Source of the DNA: Rhypophila decipiens
Taxonomy: Eukaryota > Ascomycota > Sordariomycetes > Sordariales > Naviculisporaceae
Direction: 5' to 3'
Length of the DNA stretch: 64,000 nucleotides
Assembly (NCBI GenBank): GCA_033297075.1
Contig: MU858047.1
Location: 434,001 to 498,000, forward strand
In this document: positions 1 through 13,576 of the stretch, in pieces
Numbering within the stretch: the stretch's first letter is position 1
Layout: each line of letters begins with the position of its first letter
Notes under the pieces: model-generated
Told to the model about the DNA's origin: nothing
What the model saw: only the letters and a program-made list of their open reading frames with translations
The model's database searches: none
Translations under genes and position numbers: made by a program

Positions 1-3000
1 TCCGGAGTACGATATGTATGGGATGTCGATGTGCTATCGCAGAGGAGAGCCCAGCTGCAGCCTTCATGCAGCGTTACGCCAACTTTAATACAGCTCACAT
101 AAATGCCCCCAAGTACGTAGCTTGTCAGGATAGGGAAGGTCTCTTGAACTGGGCGTTTGCCAGGTCAAGCGGCCTCGAGTCGCAACGGTATGTAAAGCTA
201 TTTCGGGGCATAAGCAACTGATGGAGGTATTCCAAAAGCCGTTCTGTCATTGCCACGAAACCCCACTTCGCAACAGGATCATTGTTCATGCTGCCCTTTC
301 ATAGCTGCTGTCCAAGACTGGCTTCAGTGGAAGCGCAGAAACCACCCACTCACCCCGCTATATTGTGGTATTCGGCATGTTCTCGTTGGTGACATTCGCA
401 TCGGGGTCGTCGTCACAATCCGCATGACCCGTCTGGCAACACCTCCTGCGGTGCACATCAGGGAGTCGCCTCAATACACTACTGACTGAAATGACGAGTG
501 AGGTTGCCTCAGCCTTGGTGCTGTGTCTTCGGATCAGAGTGAGGCGGTGACGAGTTCAGATCCTGGGCTGAAATCCAGGAACCGCATCATGGATCACAAA
601 GTCGATTGGATATCGACCCTCTCACCGAGCCGTAACCTTGGGCGCCACCGCAATCGCCGTTACGGGGCTAGCGCTCGGCATTTGCAAGGGTCGCAGAAGT
701 GTGTCACGAGGCCCCAAAACCCCTGACATTTCGGGACCAAGACGACCAAAACGCTCCAATCGACGCCGAATATCCGTACAATTTCGACTTCACCTGCGCT
801 GGCTCCGGGCTCGCAACTACACGCCGCGCCGGTTCTCATTTATCCTCCCAATAATCTGGCGATTCTCTGTCTACTCGTGTTGCGATACTGTCCCGGCAGT
901 GCTTTTTGAGCAACCCGCGGGCCGCGTTGTCTTCGACGGTCCCACGTCCACCACTGCTTCCATCCAGTGGCACCCAACCGCAAGGGGCGTGGGCCCCCCT
1001 ATAGGCCATCCCCAAGTCCTACATCACACCGCTACATCCCAATGTTCTATCACAAACCTCACATCAATGGCGCCATGGATTATATTGTCATAGGCCAAGT
1101 GTTTAAACCTCATTTTCCGCCAGACATGGTTCTCGTGACTACCAAGGTGGGTTTGGGCAACTCCCTGAGAATTCCCCTCAAGTCTTTTCATCTGTGGTTC
1201 ACGGTCTGAGGAAGAAGAGTTTGTCCAGGCCAGTCCAGGCCAAGCCAGACCCTCCAAGGCGGTCAGGACAACCGCCAAAAAACACCTACAACGATTCTGC
1301 TCATAAACGTATTGCTGGCCAAAGTCAGACGAGACCTCGAGATATCATGAGGGCTCAATCCCAACAATGGCGCCGTGGCAGCAAAGAGCCACCCACAGAG
1401 GCAAAATCCCTGCTAAGCATGGCAACCACCCTCACCAAAAAAGGCAAGGTGTGCTTCGACGGGAAGGGCCGTATGTACGACATACTTGAAGCATTTCCAC
1501 CCTTGCAGCTGCGAGCTGCACTTGCACAGGTGAAATTAAGTGACGCCAGATACACTTGGGCCACGATGGAGAGATTGTTCAGTTCTGTGATTGATTGAAA
1601 AGTGGTCTGGCACCTGCCTCGTAGTCGAGTTTGCATCACGAATATGCAGGCAACTTAATCGACACTCCGGCCAGGTCCCCGGGGATCGAACTTGGCTCTC
1701 CCGGCGATCACCTCCCGCGGCAGTTGCTCGTCGTCCCCCGGAGCTACGTCCACGTCCCGTTGCACATGGCCTGATGGTGTGCGGGATATGTTGAAAATCC
1801 AACTCACGATCCCGGATAACTGCCTCCCTTCAACTTGGGGCTCAGTCTAGTCGTTCTCCCAGCCTACCAGCACGCAGAATCCTTGGCTGGCATACCCAAT
1901 CGCTTCCTGAAGGTATATATGCACGTTGATGCTTGATATCCCGACCCTGGAAACGCGGCCGCACTTGTCGACAGGTGTGTACTACACTACCGAGCGTCTC
2001 CGATTGTGAGCATCACGAAATTGACAATCGTGGGGCCACATCGAGCTTTGCTCTACATTGCACCCAAGGCCCGTCTTGTTACCTTGCCCTTCCGCCCCAC
2101 AGCTTCTCTCGCAGATTGTTTAATTGGGCAAGAAAATTCAAAATCAGGTCTGATAACTCCCTTGCATCTAAACCCCCACTCAACACCAACCGGTTCAGTC
2201 CACGAGGGGGCATTTCTGGAGCGACAACCCCCGATCATGCCCATGGAGGGAGATTGGTAGGACGAGAACTTATTAGCCTCGAGGCTCACGGCCGTGGGGT
2301 ATCTCGACTCTGGCATGCCATTCCGTCGTTGCAATACTCTGGACTGGCTGACAAAACTCGGTATGCCGTCCGTCTCTGAGCCTTCTGACGGCAACCCGTG
2401 TGGGATAATAGCTTCACTGCAACGTTTGGAGCGTGGGTGGACGGACACTTGCAAGCAAACAACTCTATCGGGCGGGTTGCTCGAGGTGACCACCACCTGG
2501 TTGCCTGAACGCATCTTCCATGCAACTCGTTCCCAATCGAGGCGAGCTTTCATCATCCAATTTCGCCATGATAGACTCGGATCTCGCCAGGTTCACCCGA
2601 TTTTCACACGATGCTTTTCACATGCATGGGCCGCCCCTACCTGGTTTCAACTTGTTTTTCTCTGTTCCTCTCGGCTGTCCTGAGTCTTGACATTCAGAGT
2701 GAAAGCACGTCTTGCGTGAGGGCTGTAGTCAATGCGTTGTGGTTGCGACGGGACGATCGGCCAGCCACTCCAGCTCTTATAGGCCAGCCGTCGTTTCGAT
2801 ATTTCATGATCTTGGTCCAATAGGGCGGATCTTCTTCGGCATAATGAGCATCGACAGATCTGTGTGGGAGGCCGACTAGAACGACTTTTGTTGAGAACTT
2901 GGGGGTGGAAATGTACTCGTTGGCATTTCTGCTGATAGGTGCGGCCAAGGATGGAAGCTGACGAGAGAATCAGATGCACAACCTCCCAGTTGTTGATTCT

Positions 3001-6000
3001 GTGCTGGTTATTAGGGGTAGGGTCGGGCCAGTCACGCAGCTTATCACGTTCAAATGCACGCTGTCCTTTTGAGGAGCTGAGTGCATTGGGCTGTGTGTAT
3101 CGACAGGCTGCTGCATACATACAGGTCATACCAAGACGGCAAACAGGCACATCACCTCCACACCCAAGAGGCTTCGATCTTTTTCTTCTTTGCCTTTTTT
3201 CCAGAAGCTTTCCACCATCCCTGAAAGCCGTTCCCCCGCCTCCACATTTTTATCCCTGTCCTTGAACCCGCCAGTTCGGCTGGGACGGAACCACAAACGG
3301 AGACACCACCAACCTTCCCGGTCAGTACAGTACGTACACTGTTGTACAATGGATCTAATACGCGAATCGAAACGATGACTCTAAAGTTGCTGACGCGACT
3401 GTAATCGAGATGCCTGAATTGCGAAATCGTATTGCAAAACACGACGCGCGTCGTTCGTGCAGTACAGCACCCGCCCACAAGCCTGGGATTGAGTTGGCCA
3501 GTTGTCCGAGTCGAGTACCATCCCTCAAGTCGCTCAGGAGCACTACGGGGATAGGTACACCGATACCAGACCTCTGGCCAAAATCCAAACTCTTAAGGAT
3601 TCGGTACATGCCTCGGTAGTTGCTACGATTTTGCCCAGGAATAATAGACCGACAATTACCGAGAAGATATGGAGACCAGTTTGTTTCAAGTCGAGGTTAG
3701 GAGCGAACCAATTTTGGGTCCGCGGTGGAATCACCTTTCAGTGCAACACTGTCACAATTCATGAGCGGAGTGCGCCGAACGGTTCCACACCAGAGGTACG
3801 GATACCCCTTACGAGGTACGCTTGTAATATGTCGGTGATGACCTGTACTGATAGAGATATGATACGGATACGTACCGAGCGACAATGATTTCCGAGCGGA
3901 TGGTCGGCTGCCTCTGGTTACATCAGTCTGGGAAGGAAACTTTGGGGCCCAATAACAAGCTGTGAGTCCACTGTGACAGAGCAAGCCTGGAAGATCTGAA
4001 AATTCGTACCTCTTGGCTGTCAAATCAGACGTCTGCCCTGGGGAGGATGAAGGCAATCTTCCACCTATCACTCGTACCTAGAGTATCGGTAACCTGTGCA
4101 GATACGGATACCTGTATTTGCTTTACCCCTTTCCATCCATGCTCAGATCCATCAACTTGGCCATATCCGATTATCGGTATATTTCACCGTGTACAGTACG
4201 CGGTACTCCGTACGCAGTACGGATACAGGGATCGTTGTCATTTGACAGATGGGGAACGGCTCAGCCCTTTCCCAAGCCTTGTTCAGCGCTTCCTTCACGC
4301 CCAACCAACCAACCCAACACCCCCTGAAGGAGCGGGAAGGGGTCCGCTATGACGTATAGCTTGGACTCACACACGTGGAGGGGGTCATAAAAAGAGGGTA
4401 CAAGACCTAATTCAAATTTTTACAGGTGAGCCAACAAGGCCAATTTCGGTGGAAATGCGATGCGGACTTGTCGCGAAGCAAAAAAGGAAAAAATGAAAAA
4501 GAAATTTTTTCCAAGCGAAAAATTGAATGGGCTCAAGATCGATAAGGCTAATGGTCCACATTACGGGTTACCCCTTTTCATATCCCGCCATTCATGAGCT
4601 CTGATTTTCTTTGTATAGAGCAAAGGCCGATTGTGACTTGCCTGTAGAGGTACTGCTTGCTTGGATAAGCAATGAACCACCACCATATCATCAACCATTC
4701 TCACCTGGCACACGATAACCACGGAAAAATGCATCCTCAAGCACGCCCTCCGTTTGCAACCTTGATTGCTTCCTTTTGTCAACGACCAGCCTACTATGTA
4801 CATGCCTGCCGGCTGTTGTTGACCTTTTTTATTTGTCACAGCACGACTTTGGCGCATCGAGGCGATGAATCATGAGGTCGGGACCATTGGATTGGACTCT
4901 TCATCCCCGCACTCGGCTTGCCGTAAACAGAGATCATCTACACATGTCCTGAGTAACGGAACACATATTTGCGGCAGGAACGTAAAAGGGGGAAAGCAAA
5001 ATCAACCTTCTCACCAGAGCAGTGAACGACCCATCGTCACAATGACACTCGGGTCCTCTTTGCTTCGTTTCCGGCACCTTCCATGATTGCGACCCAGATC
5101 TGAACCTACCTACACGCATATCGTCAATATTTCCCCGCTCAACGGTTCAACAGAAATGCTGTCCATGAGGGCCCAGACCAGCCACTTACCACCATATATG
5201 AAAAATTTCAAGCTGCAAGAGTAAGACACTTCACTCACCGGGATCAAACAACCACCGCAACATAGTATCGTGAACTTTTTCTCGCCCAGTTGCAGATACG
5301 ATGCTGCAGGGGCTGAAAATTCCTGGAAGAAAGGGTTTCACACCCCTTTCCCCTTTGTGTCTCCTCGGAATCAGATCTCCGGGTGCCCGCATCGACAACA
5401 TCAGATAATCCAGATTGCCCAGGTTGCCTGTCTCTCCTCTCGTGTCACGACGAGTCTACGTGGTCTCTGGTTGTCGAGCAAGACACTGCGTGTCCAGTGC
5501 TACTTGATTGGAGGTTGTTCGTATCACGAATCCCCGGAAGGCGTGTAAGTCATGGAGCCCCACCTTCCCTGCTCGGCATCAGGAGCACGCCCATTGGTTG
5601 AGGCGCTCCTTCCTCACAGCAACACCACCTCCTCGCCTGGCTGCCTGTCTGAGCTTTGTACCTGGGCCCCTGAAAAGGTCTGAAACCTAGCCAGTTGATT
5701 CCGGATCTTGCATCACCATCCACGGCCATCTCATCATCGGCGAGGCGGTCAAAGAAAGGCATCGCTGCGACTAGCCGTGAGCTCGCATTTTCAAATCTCC
5801 CTTCTCTATTATTAACTTGCTACAGACCTGCATTGTGCAGGAAAACAATGATCGGCGTCATCACTCGCTGTCGAGGTCTTTGCTTCCCAGGAAGCAGCTA
5901 GCAGGCAGGGCGCAGGGTTCCCCAAGACACGACACACGACGAGTGATGTTCGTAATCCTCGTGGATCGATCCTTACATCTGAGATGGCATCCTCCTCGGA

Positions 6001-7798
6001 CGCGGCGTAATCACCGCGCACCCTCGGCGCCTCTCATTCGGTCGGTCGCCGTCTGCATGGGCTTGGGACTTGCCTTCCCGGGCCTCGGTGCCCCCTGCCG
6101 ACGTTGCAAACAAGGCACCGAGTCCCGTACCGGTACCGGTACCATCAGCCAGGAGACACATACTCTACCGAGTATTCCATACACAGTCAGCTGCAGGTGA
6201 ACTTTCTTGGAAGTCTTGCTGACGAAGGGGCAGGCGCCGCATTAGACTATTTCAGGTCCTCACAGCAGCGTTTGCTCCGACGTCTCCTTTCGGCTGCACA
6301 TACATTCTGCATCTGCTTGTGCAGGGGCACCTGATCTCTGGCTGGTTGCTGATGCTCTCGAGGTCGGGCCGCGCGGAAAGACTCGAGATGCTAGCTGTCA
6401 TGTTTCCCTTTTTGTGGTTTCCCCATACAGCACGCCACCGATATGCAGATAGCCTTGCACTCGCAGCAGCGCGCGCAGATGGAGATGTGGGGAAAAGGAA
6501 CAGATGTCGCTCCCCGACATCACGAGTCTTGGCGTCAGGATTACCGCAGGAGAAGAATGTCGGGTCTGAGGTTATGGGCACTCAACTCGGATCCTCGACA
6601 GCATTCACATTCACAATCCATACATATTGAGGCCTGCACCAATCTCTCTCCACTGCTGTCAGCCTCAGGCCCCCATGTTGAGTTCCCAATTCGGCCGCCC
6701 CTTGTTCGAAAACGGACATCACGACGTTGCAGTTCCCATGCAGTCAGCAAATTCAGATGATCACCAAAGCTGAACTGAACAGTTCAGCAAGTGCTATCTG
6801 TAATGGAGCTTTTCTCGCGGAATTGACTGATATTTTCACCTGGAGAGATCTAGACAAGTTATCTTGCGTCTCTTTAAGCTCATTATCAATCCTTCGGTGT
6901 GGGCGCCACCGATGCTACACTCTCGACAGCTTGCTTTCACCGGATTCAAATTCCCCAATCGCCCACGCCGCTCGGTCGCTTGTGCCACCTGACAGATCAG
7001 ATTTGCCAGATGAACTAGCGCACCACGCAGCCATCGAATGAAAGGTGAGACGAGTCTCGGACTTTCTTCAGAGAAGCGGTCTTGGTCTTGGTCCCAGAAA
7101 GGCAGGCTGAGAGCAAGCAATTGGGTCTCGGGTAGCAATCCGTCTGATGGCAGTGGCCAAACAACAAACATCCTGGGCGGGCCTGACATCAAAGTTGATG
7201 CAACACTTTTGTCTTGCACACACGGGTAGCCCGTATTTTGGCCATTATACCGTTTGGGGGGAGAGGTGTGTCAGGAGTATATGCTGGTCCCGCTTGATAT
7301 TGACCTCAGCCTCATGCGAGGTCAGCCAAAGTCTCCACCAAGTAAGAAAGATAACAACAACAAGACTACGAGTCGCAGTGCGGCTCAGACGTTGTGTCCC
7401 CCAGTTCGAAGGATCCGGCTTTAGTTTGGATCTTGATCCTATCAGTCAGTCAGTCAGCCCGGTCAGCCGAGCAGCCGGCCGGCAGTCGTTGGTGACATCC
7501 ATCTTCGCAATACCTATTGCAGATCGGTTTTGTTTGCTGACAGGATTTACGTTTTGATAGGGCAAGAATCATTAGGTTGATGGGAACGGTAAATATGTTC
7601 ATGTACGTACCGCACAGGATGTATGTACGGTACGGGTACCTGACCCTCCACTCTTTGCATGCAATATCAGCAGCAGGAGCACACACACCACCAGTACCAA
7701 AGAATTTATCTGCACCCCGCAGGGAGGAGGATTTGGGGGCGTTAGGCGTATTTTTGATTTGCAACAGAAGAATGAGTGTATAATGGTCAGCAATGTAT

Positions 7799-7816
7799 CT
7801 CTCTCTCTCTCTCTCT
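7799..7816. repeat. (CT)n microsatellite
   Basis: Nine CT units in a row inside the gene-poor region. No coding context. Confidence 0.95.
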
Positions 7817-9546
7817 TTGTGATGGCGGTGAGTGTGTCGCATTGCATGGTTCACGATGGCGAGTCTTTGCATTGGTAGGGAGTCCTTTTGTATGTGTCTG
7901 TCGGTCAGCCATGTCAGATGCCATCACCCGGACGGACTCTGTTGTCACCACCACTCTTTTTATCAGTCAGCGGCGATATTGGTGGTGGTGTTGTAGTACA
8001 GAACCGTGGACACGGCTCACTGCAGTTGATTCAGAGTTGATGTATATCAGACATGCCTTTATCTACCCTCCGTGGGCAGGTAGGTAGGTGGGAGGGAGTG
8101 ATGATGAGATATTGACTCAAGCACGGTGCATGGCTCACATCTCACGTCTCACGTCTCACATGACATTTGCTGTACGGTACTGTCATATCTCGGTTGTCTT
8201 GCCGAAAGTAATATGTGGGTAAGGTGGATGACTTTATTGTAAGCAAGAAAACAACAATATATCAATATATCGGCGCAGGAATCAGTTTGGGTCTAGCACG
8301 GGACTGGTCTTTTTTCTTGTCATTTGCTCTTGACCTGCACTGCATCATTACTGCTGCTGCTATATCTGGAAGTACCAGACGGTAATCGACTAACGAGAGT
8401 GAGTGACGTACACGTAATAGCTGGAGGAGAGAGATGAACTCTGTCCTTTTCTGGACTGGTTTGAGAAAGAAGCGACTGTCCGAGCAAAGAAAGAAAAGAG
8501 ACGTGACTGACTCCCCTTCCCGATATGACACCGCATCGAGGGAGCAGTAGTTCTAGTTAGTCGATATCAATCAACGCCGCTTGAGTAAGTTCAATGTGTA
8601 TGCACGGAGACAGACCGAGATCATCTCGAGCTGGAGCTTGAGCTTAGGACATGGGCATGGTGCTTTCGCTGCTCTGCTCAGTGTACCCGTTGAAAGCTGG
8701 ACAACAAGAGAGATATATAGTTGTTTCTTCTGCAGAAACTGAGAAGTCTGGTTTGTTTGGTTTGGGCTCGTTGTCTTGCTGTCAGGTATCAATGTTCATA
8801 TCATCTTTGCTCTCCAGAGTCTCTTTTAAGCCAAGCCATTCCCCGGGAGCAGCCGCTTTAAAGATGAAGTTTATGGTTTCCTTTTTATTTTATTTTTTTC
8901 TTTTTACCTGTTGTTATTCTCTAGGTAGTTCCTGCTTTGACGCACGGTTTCCAGTTCGGAATATTGATGTATCTCGAGCAAGATGGGTCTAGACATGCCT
9001 AACGCAACGGACAGCAGAGGCATTTTATGGGAAGTAGTTGTAGGAAACAGAAGAAAGAAAGGATGGTGATAGTGGTGAATTTCTTGCTTTTTTTTCTCTC
9101 TCTTTTCTTTTGTAGTTTATTCTAAATAGCGTGACTTTCCCCCGAAGCAAAACTTGTAGATATTTATTTTCTATACTTGGTTGTTTCTTATATTAGGGAC
9201 TTGCAAGTACAGCTTGGGGCAGTCCGGTCATTATCAGTCATTAGTTTGTACTGGGTGGTAGTAGCCACGATGAAGCAGTTCCGTATTCCTGTCTTGTGGT
9301 TTTTGTATATCAGATATGGCCGTGTATGTGAGTATGAATGCATCACTTATGTGTAAGAATGCACATTTAGGTCTGTACTATACACCCTATTCTTGCCTAA
9401 CAAGGTGATTCAATCTCTCCTTGATAAGTCTTAACGATTGATGGTTTCTTGTTCTTGCACGGCTTTGTTTGATCTCATCATGGGGTTGGTCTAGATGATG
9501 AAGCGGCCCTTGATTAGATGATCGTAATATACAACGTACAGATAAC

Positions 9547-9571
9547 TATATATATATATATATATATATAT
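9547..9571. repeat. (TA)n microsatellite
   Basis: About twelve TA units in an AT-rich part of the gene-poor region. Confidence 0.95.
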
Positions 9572-10986
9572 CAGAGCTCGCATATTGTAATGATGTGGTT
9601 ACAAGTTACTAGATATACATGCAAGCTGTGAAATCTCTGTGTTACATATATCACAGCAAAAATATGTCAATATATATGCAAATCATCACATCCCCCATCC
9701 TATATGCATAATGCGGTACGCGTTGTTGACCGAAGCTTTGGAGTGAGGACGCAAGGTAACGGCCGGCCAGGAAAGCAGAGAATACCACCATACCTGATAT
9801 CACCATTGTGTTATCTGCTTACTGCATATGTAACAGCATGTAGACAGATAGGTAGGCTGGTAGCATTTCCAGATTCTTTGGGGGATGGCTCGGTCGGACT
9901 GGAGAAGGCCGGGCCCAGGACAGGGAACGCGGGTACACCATGCGAACATTGTGCCAAAATGCGAGAGGAAATCAACACCCTGGGCTTATGCTACATGTAG
10001 CATGGCAATATAATGAAGAGGTATCTTTAATGGGCTTATATATTTCGGTTTCGGGCTTATCTTAACAGGTTGTGTGTGCTCTTTGGCCTGGATAAACGGG
10101 ATGGTCTCTCCTATGTGTATCAATGAACGGCTAACTACGGGTCATCCAAGATTAAGATCGAAACCCTTGATCTGCGTTGTAAAGTAATAAAAAACTTTTT
10201 CCCTCGGTTGAACATACGTGGACGTCTGAGGTGCAAAAGGTCTACACCCCTTTTTTTGTGGTCCTGGTCCAGTGGTTGCCTTCCCCCACGTGGATAGTCA
10301 TGCGGATGGATGGATGATTGGAAGATGGGGCTGTAAGTGTGTGTAAAGTTCCTCCCGATAGATAATCACCTCTGTTGCATGTGAGGATCGTGGTTTGGTT
10401 CACATGAGAGATTGCACTACAGTTATGGTTCCTTCATTTGAGTGCTGGGGAGCTCAGCTTGCAAGTGTTGATATCATGAGCGGGATACAGGCACGGAATT
10501 CCGCCCGTCTTGACAGTTCAGGAGGCAGGTAGACAGGGAAAGCAAGTCAGGATGATCGGTGTTTACAAGCCTTGATCTGTGGTTTCTTTCATCTCACTTT
10601 CCTTGTCTGCCCTTCCTCGCCTAATTCATGTGTAATCGAAAACAAGAGAAAGGGGGGAGGCTTGGCTGGCGGTTGGCTTACACGTAGGTACCGTACCGTA
10701 CAATACGTACAAGTGCGGTACCTACCTACCTGCCTTGCCGCCTCGGCGTTATTCTGATATGCAGTTGCATATAAATATATCCCCAACACAGCACGAACTG
10801 CATATCTACCTTACCCACCTAGGTAAAGTCCATGTATCAGATTCATGCCGTCACTTGGTGAACATTTGATCGCTTACGTGTGGAACATGAACTTGGCTTA
10901 CCTAGGTCTGGTCTTGTCTCGCTCTTTGGGTTGCCTGCCAACACACACATCTCTAGTATGCACCTGTACGGCGTATTATCTCATCT

Positions 10987-11001
10987 CACACACACACACA
11001 C
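10987..11001. repeat. (CA)n microsatellite
   Basis: Short CA tract of seven to eight units with no coding context. Confidence 0.9.
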
Positions 11002-12438
11002 GGACGGATACCATTGCTTTTGGGATCTTGCACGAAACAAGGTTAGTTATCAGCCTGGGCATTCCCGGACGGCTGGTACCGAGGTAATCCGTACATACTA
11101 CAGCGTACAGATTGGGGTTGGCCTGGTTGGTTTATCTCCTCAGTCGGTTGCTCGGATTTCAATTCATGGGTCAAGATTCGTCACTATCTCAACCTCGCTA
11201 CGTGTACCGTACACGTTGACGTTACTTGGCGTCAGCTGTCATGTCAGAGCAAAAAGATCGGTACCGACATGTTGGGGGTTCTGGTAATTAATTAACAGGG
11301 AATGGATCATTTAGCCTGCCGAGGATCTCGTCGATCTGCTGAGATGGAGATAAATGACATGTCGACAACCTAAAGGCTGGAGAGAATACGGGGGAAAGGG
11401 CAGAGAGTACGACTGGAGGGACGAATCTTCACATGCTGGTCTGGTCCTTCCTTGGGTTTGTCGTTGGTATCTCGCTCGTCTGATGTCCATATTTGTGTTA
11501 GTCCCATCACGCCTTGTTCCTCCGTGAAGCAAAAGACTGACTGACTGCATGAGACTAGATCCTGCTGCCGTTCCCTGCCTCACCGTGAGCTGCCTTGGTT
11601 CTGTTTTGGTTTTATTGTTTACACTAGACCTTCATCTGTAACAAGTAGTGCAGAAGTACCTCTACCTCTATGGTCTTTGGACAAGGAATCGTTGCCAGCC
11701 TTGTTCTTCTCATCCGCCTTGGTCCTGTCCCCCACACTCTGTCCCGTCTCTCGTCTCACCTTTGGACCCAAAATGGAATGCCGAGGTGAGTTGGCGTTAG
11801 TCATCTCCATTCATCCAACTCCCCTTATGGATTCTGGACTTGGCGAGAGCATCAAATCTCAACTTTGCAGACAGGCCTTGCTCCCATCTGTTTGACCCGA
11901 GGAGAAGGCAAGACCTTGGTCATCACACCGGCCTTGGTAGGTCTCAGGAGCCTCAGATTGCGTTATGGCCCAAATTCCTTTTGCGCGGGCGTGGAAAACA
12001 GAAAAACATCGTGATCATTGTCGCCGACATTGGGCCGTGGAGTTGATAGGCCCCGAGACCAAAGGGGCATGCAATCACCCGTCGTCATCTTCACATCATC
12101 ACATTCTCACCGCCAGACGCCTTATGCACTCTCCTCGGTCTGGAACAGTCTTCTCTGTGTCTCTGTCTCGAACACGCTCCACCGGCCTATACGTGTCTCC
12201 CCTAACTGCAACGGAGAATTGTCCCTCTTCGTCTCCGGTAAGGCAAGCCAGGCAAGATGAGACAAAGCGATGGAACGTTGATATCACAAATCACAAATTT
12301 CATGCCGAGCTGCCTCTGGTATGCACCTTGCCGTCGAGGCAGCTGCTTGGGTCCGCGCACCGATTGCCTTGTTTCTCAGTCTCTTTGCCTCATCTAGCAA
12401 GAAAAAGTGATGTGTTACTTTTCACTTTCTTAACCTTA

Positions 12439-12466
12439 CCTGTCTGTCTGTCTGTCTGTCTGTCTC
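12439..12466. repeat. (TGTC)n microsatellite
   Basis: Tetranucleotide tract of about seven TGTC units, directly followed by a short run of CGGTTCGGTA-like sequence. Confidence 0.95.
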
Positions 12467-13245
12467 GGCTCGGTTCGGTACGGTTCGGACCTTGAATGGC
12501 AAGTAAGGTTCTGTTTGGGACTGGATACCAGCACTGTGGAAAATAATGTCATCGACATGGGAGATGCGCATGTTTTGTTGCTCGGATATTTCGGCTGTAG
12601 TTGGGAAATGATATGTCTTGTCTCATACTCGGCGCCGGCCGGCTGCCTCGAGATGGAGTTGCTTATCTAGTGTATATGCTTCATTGTTGCTGTGCTGCAA
12701 CCGTCTTGCATGAGGTTCTTTGAGGGCGTGTTGTTGGTATTGCTTTATGTGAGAAAATGGGACAACAAATCGACCTTGCCTAAACGATCAGCAGGGCAAA
12801 GTCGGAAGGTAAGTAGGAGTTGGAAATCAGACCGAGAACGTCCTTATCGGTTGATATCCCGCATTGGTAGGCTTCCTTTCCACCTCGGTCTTTTCGGCCG
12901 GGCTTGATGCAGGTAACTTGACAAGAGGTGGTACAGCCTGAGGACCGAAAGGCAGGGTGTCAATCAGGCGAGTTGAGAGAACAAAGTTGAGTCGGGGCCT
13001 TGCATACCAGACCCCGCAAAATACACTTCCTTGTCTGTGTCACCCCAACAACAACTTTTTTCTTTTTCTTTTGTTGGTAGGTAATCCTGCCGCAACATAC
13101 GGGATAAGCACATTCAATTTGGCTAGAAGCATAACTCGAGTACATACGTAGCCCCACCAAAGCGGCCACGCCGCGGCTTAGTCAGCCATGCCGAATAAGC
13201 GGGATCTCGCCCCCTCACCTGATGGCTTCCTCGAACCCCTGAACA

Positions 13246-13265
13246 CACAACAACAACAACAACAA
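13246..13265. repeat. (CAA)n microsatellite
   Basis: Six to seven CAA units about 300 bases upstream of the reverse-transcriptase relic. Confidence 0.9.
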
Positions 13266-13576
13266 TCAAGCAACCACAGTCAAAATACCCCTTTTCTAAC
13301 CCCTTTTGTTTACGTTCACGTACTTGTCTAATTACCTGTGTTTCTAACATCCTCGACAAATTTCTTCGCTTATTTCCTTGGTTTTTCGCCGGCAGATGTT
13401 ACTATACTCAGGCCCTTCAAGATGAGGGGTTTAAAATTTTAAATTTTATTTTTAATAAAAAAAACGACCAAAACATGACCAGCTGCTACCCCCAACTATC
13501 AAATACTGTCTCTGAAATGAGAGGGTGGAAAAGTCAAAGGAAAATGGAAAGCCAAATCAAGCAAATAACTATTGTG

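Larger units (their letters stand above)
1..13436. other. gene-poor region, no supportable gene
   Basis: I looked on both strands for long frames, for chains of CTAAC-type introns and for recognisable protein motifs and found none. Open frames are all short and have the composition of chance frames. The stretch holds dinucleotide, trinucleotide and tetranucleotide microsatellites (listed separately) and many short self-complementary runs built from GTAC, for example around 3320-3350, 4185-4225, 7600-7640 and 10684-10735. It could be a large intergenic or regulatory region, a non-coding transcript, or old mutated repeat DNA. Sequence alone does not choose between these. Confidence 0.6.

Noticed and set aside
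1670..1700. GGGATCGAACTTGG, resembling the T arm of a tRNA on the minus strand
   Set aside because: The five-base stem does not pair and no anticodon or acceptor stem is found.
2053..2556. 167-codon minus-strand frame in the gene-poor region
   Set aside because: No motif, no introns, and competing frames of equal quality on the other strand.
11965..12495. 176-codon plus frame
   Set aside because: His/Ser/Arg-rich and runs into a TGTC microsatellite, typical of a chance frame.
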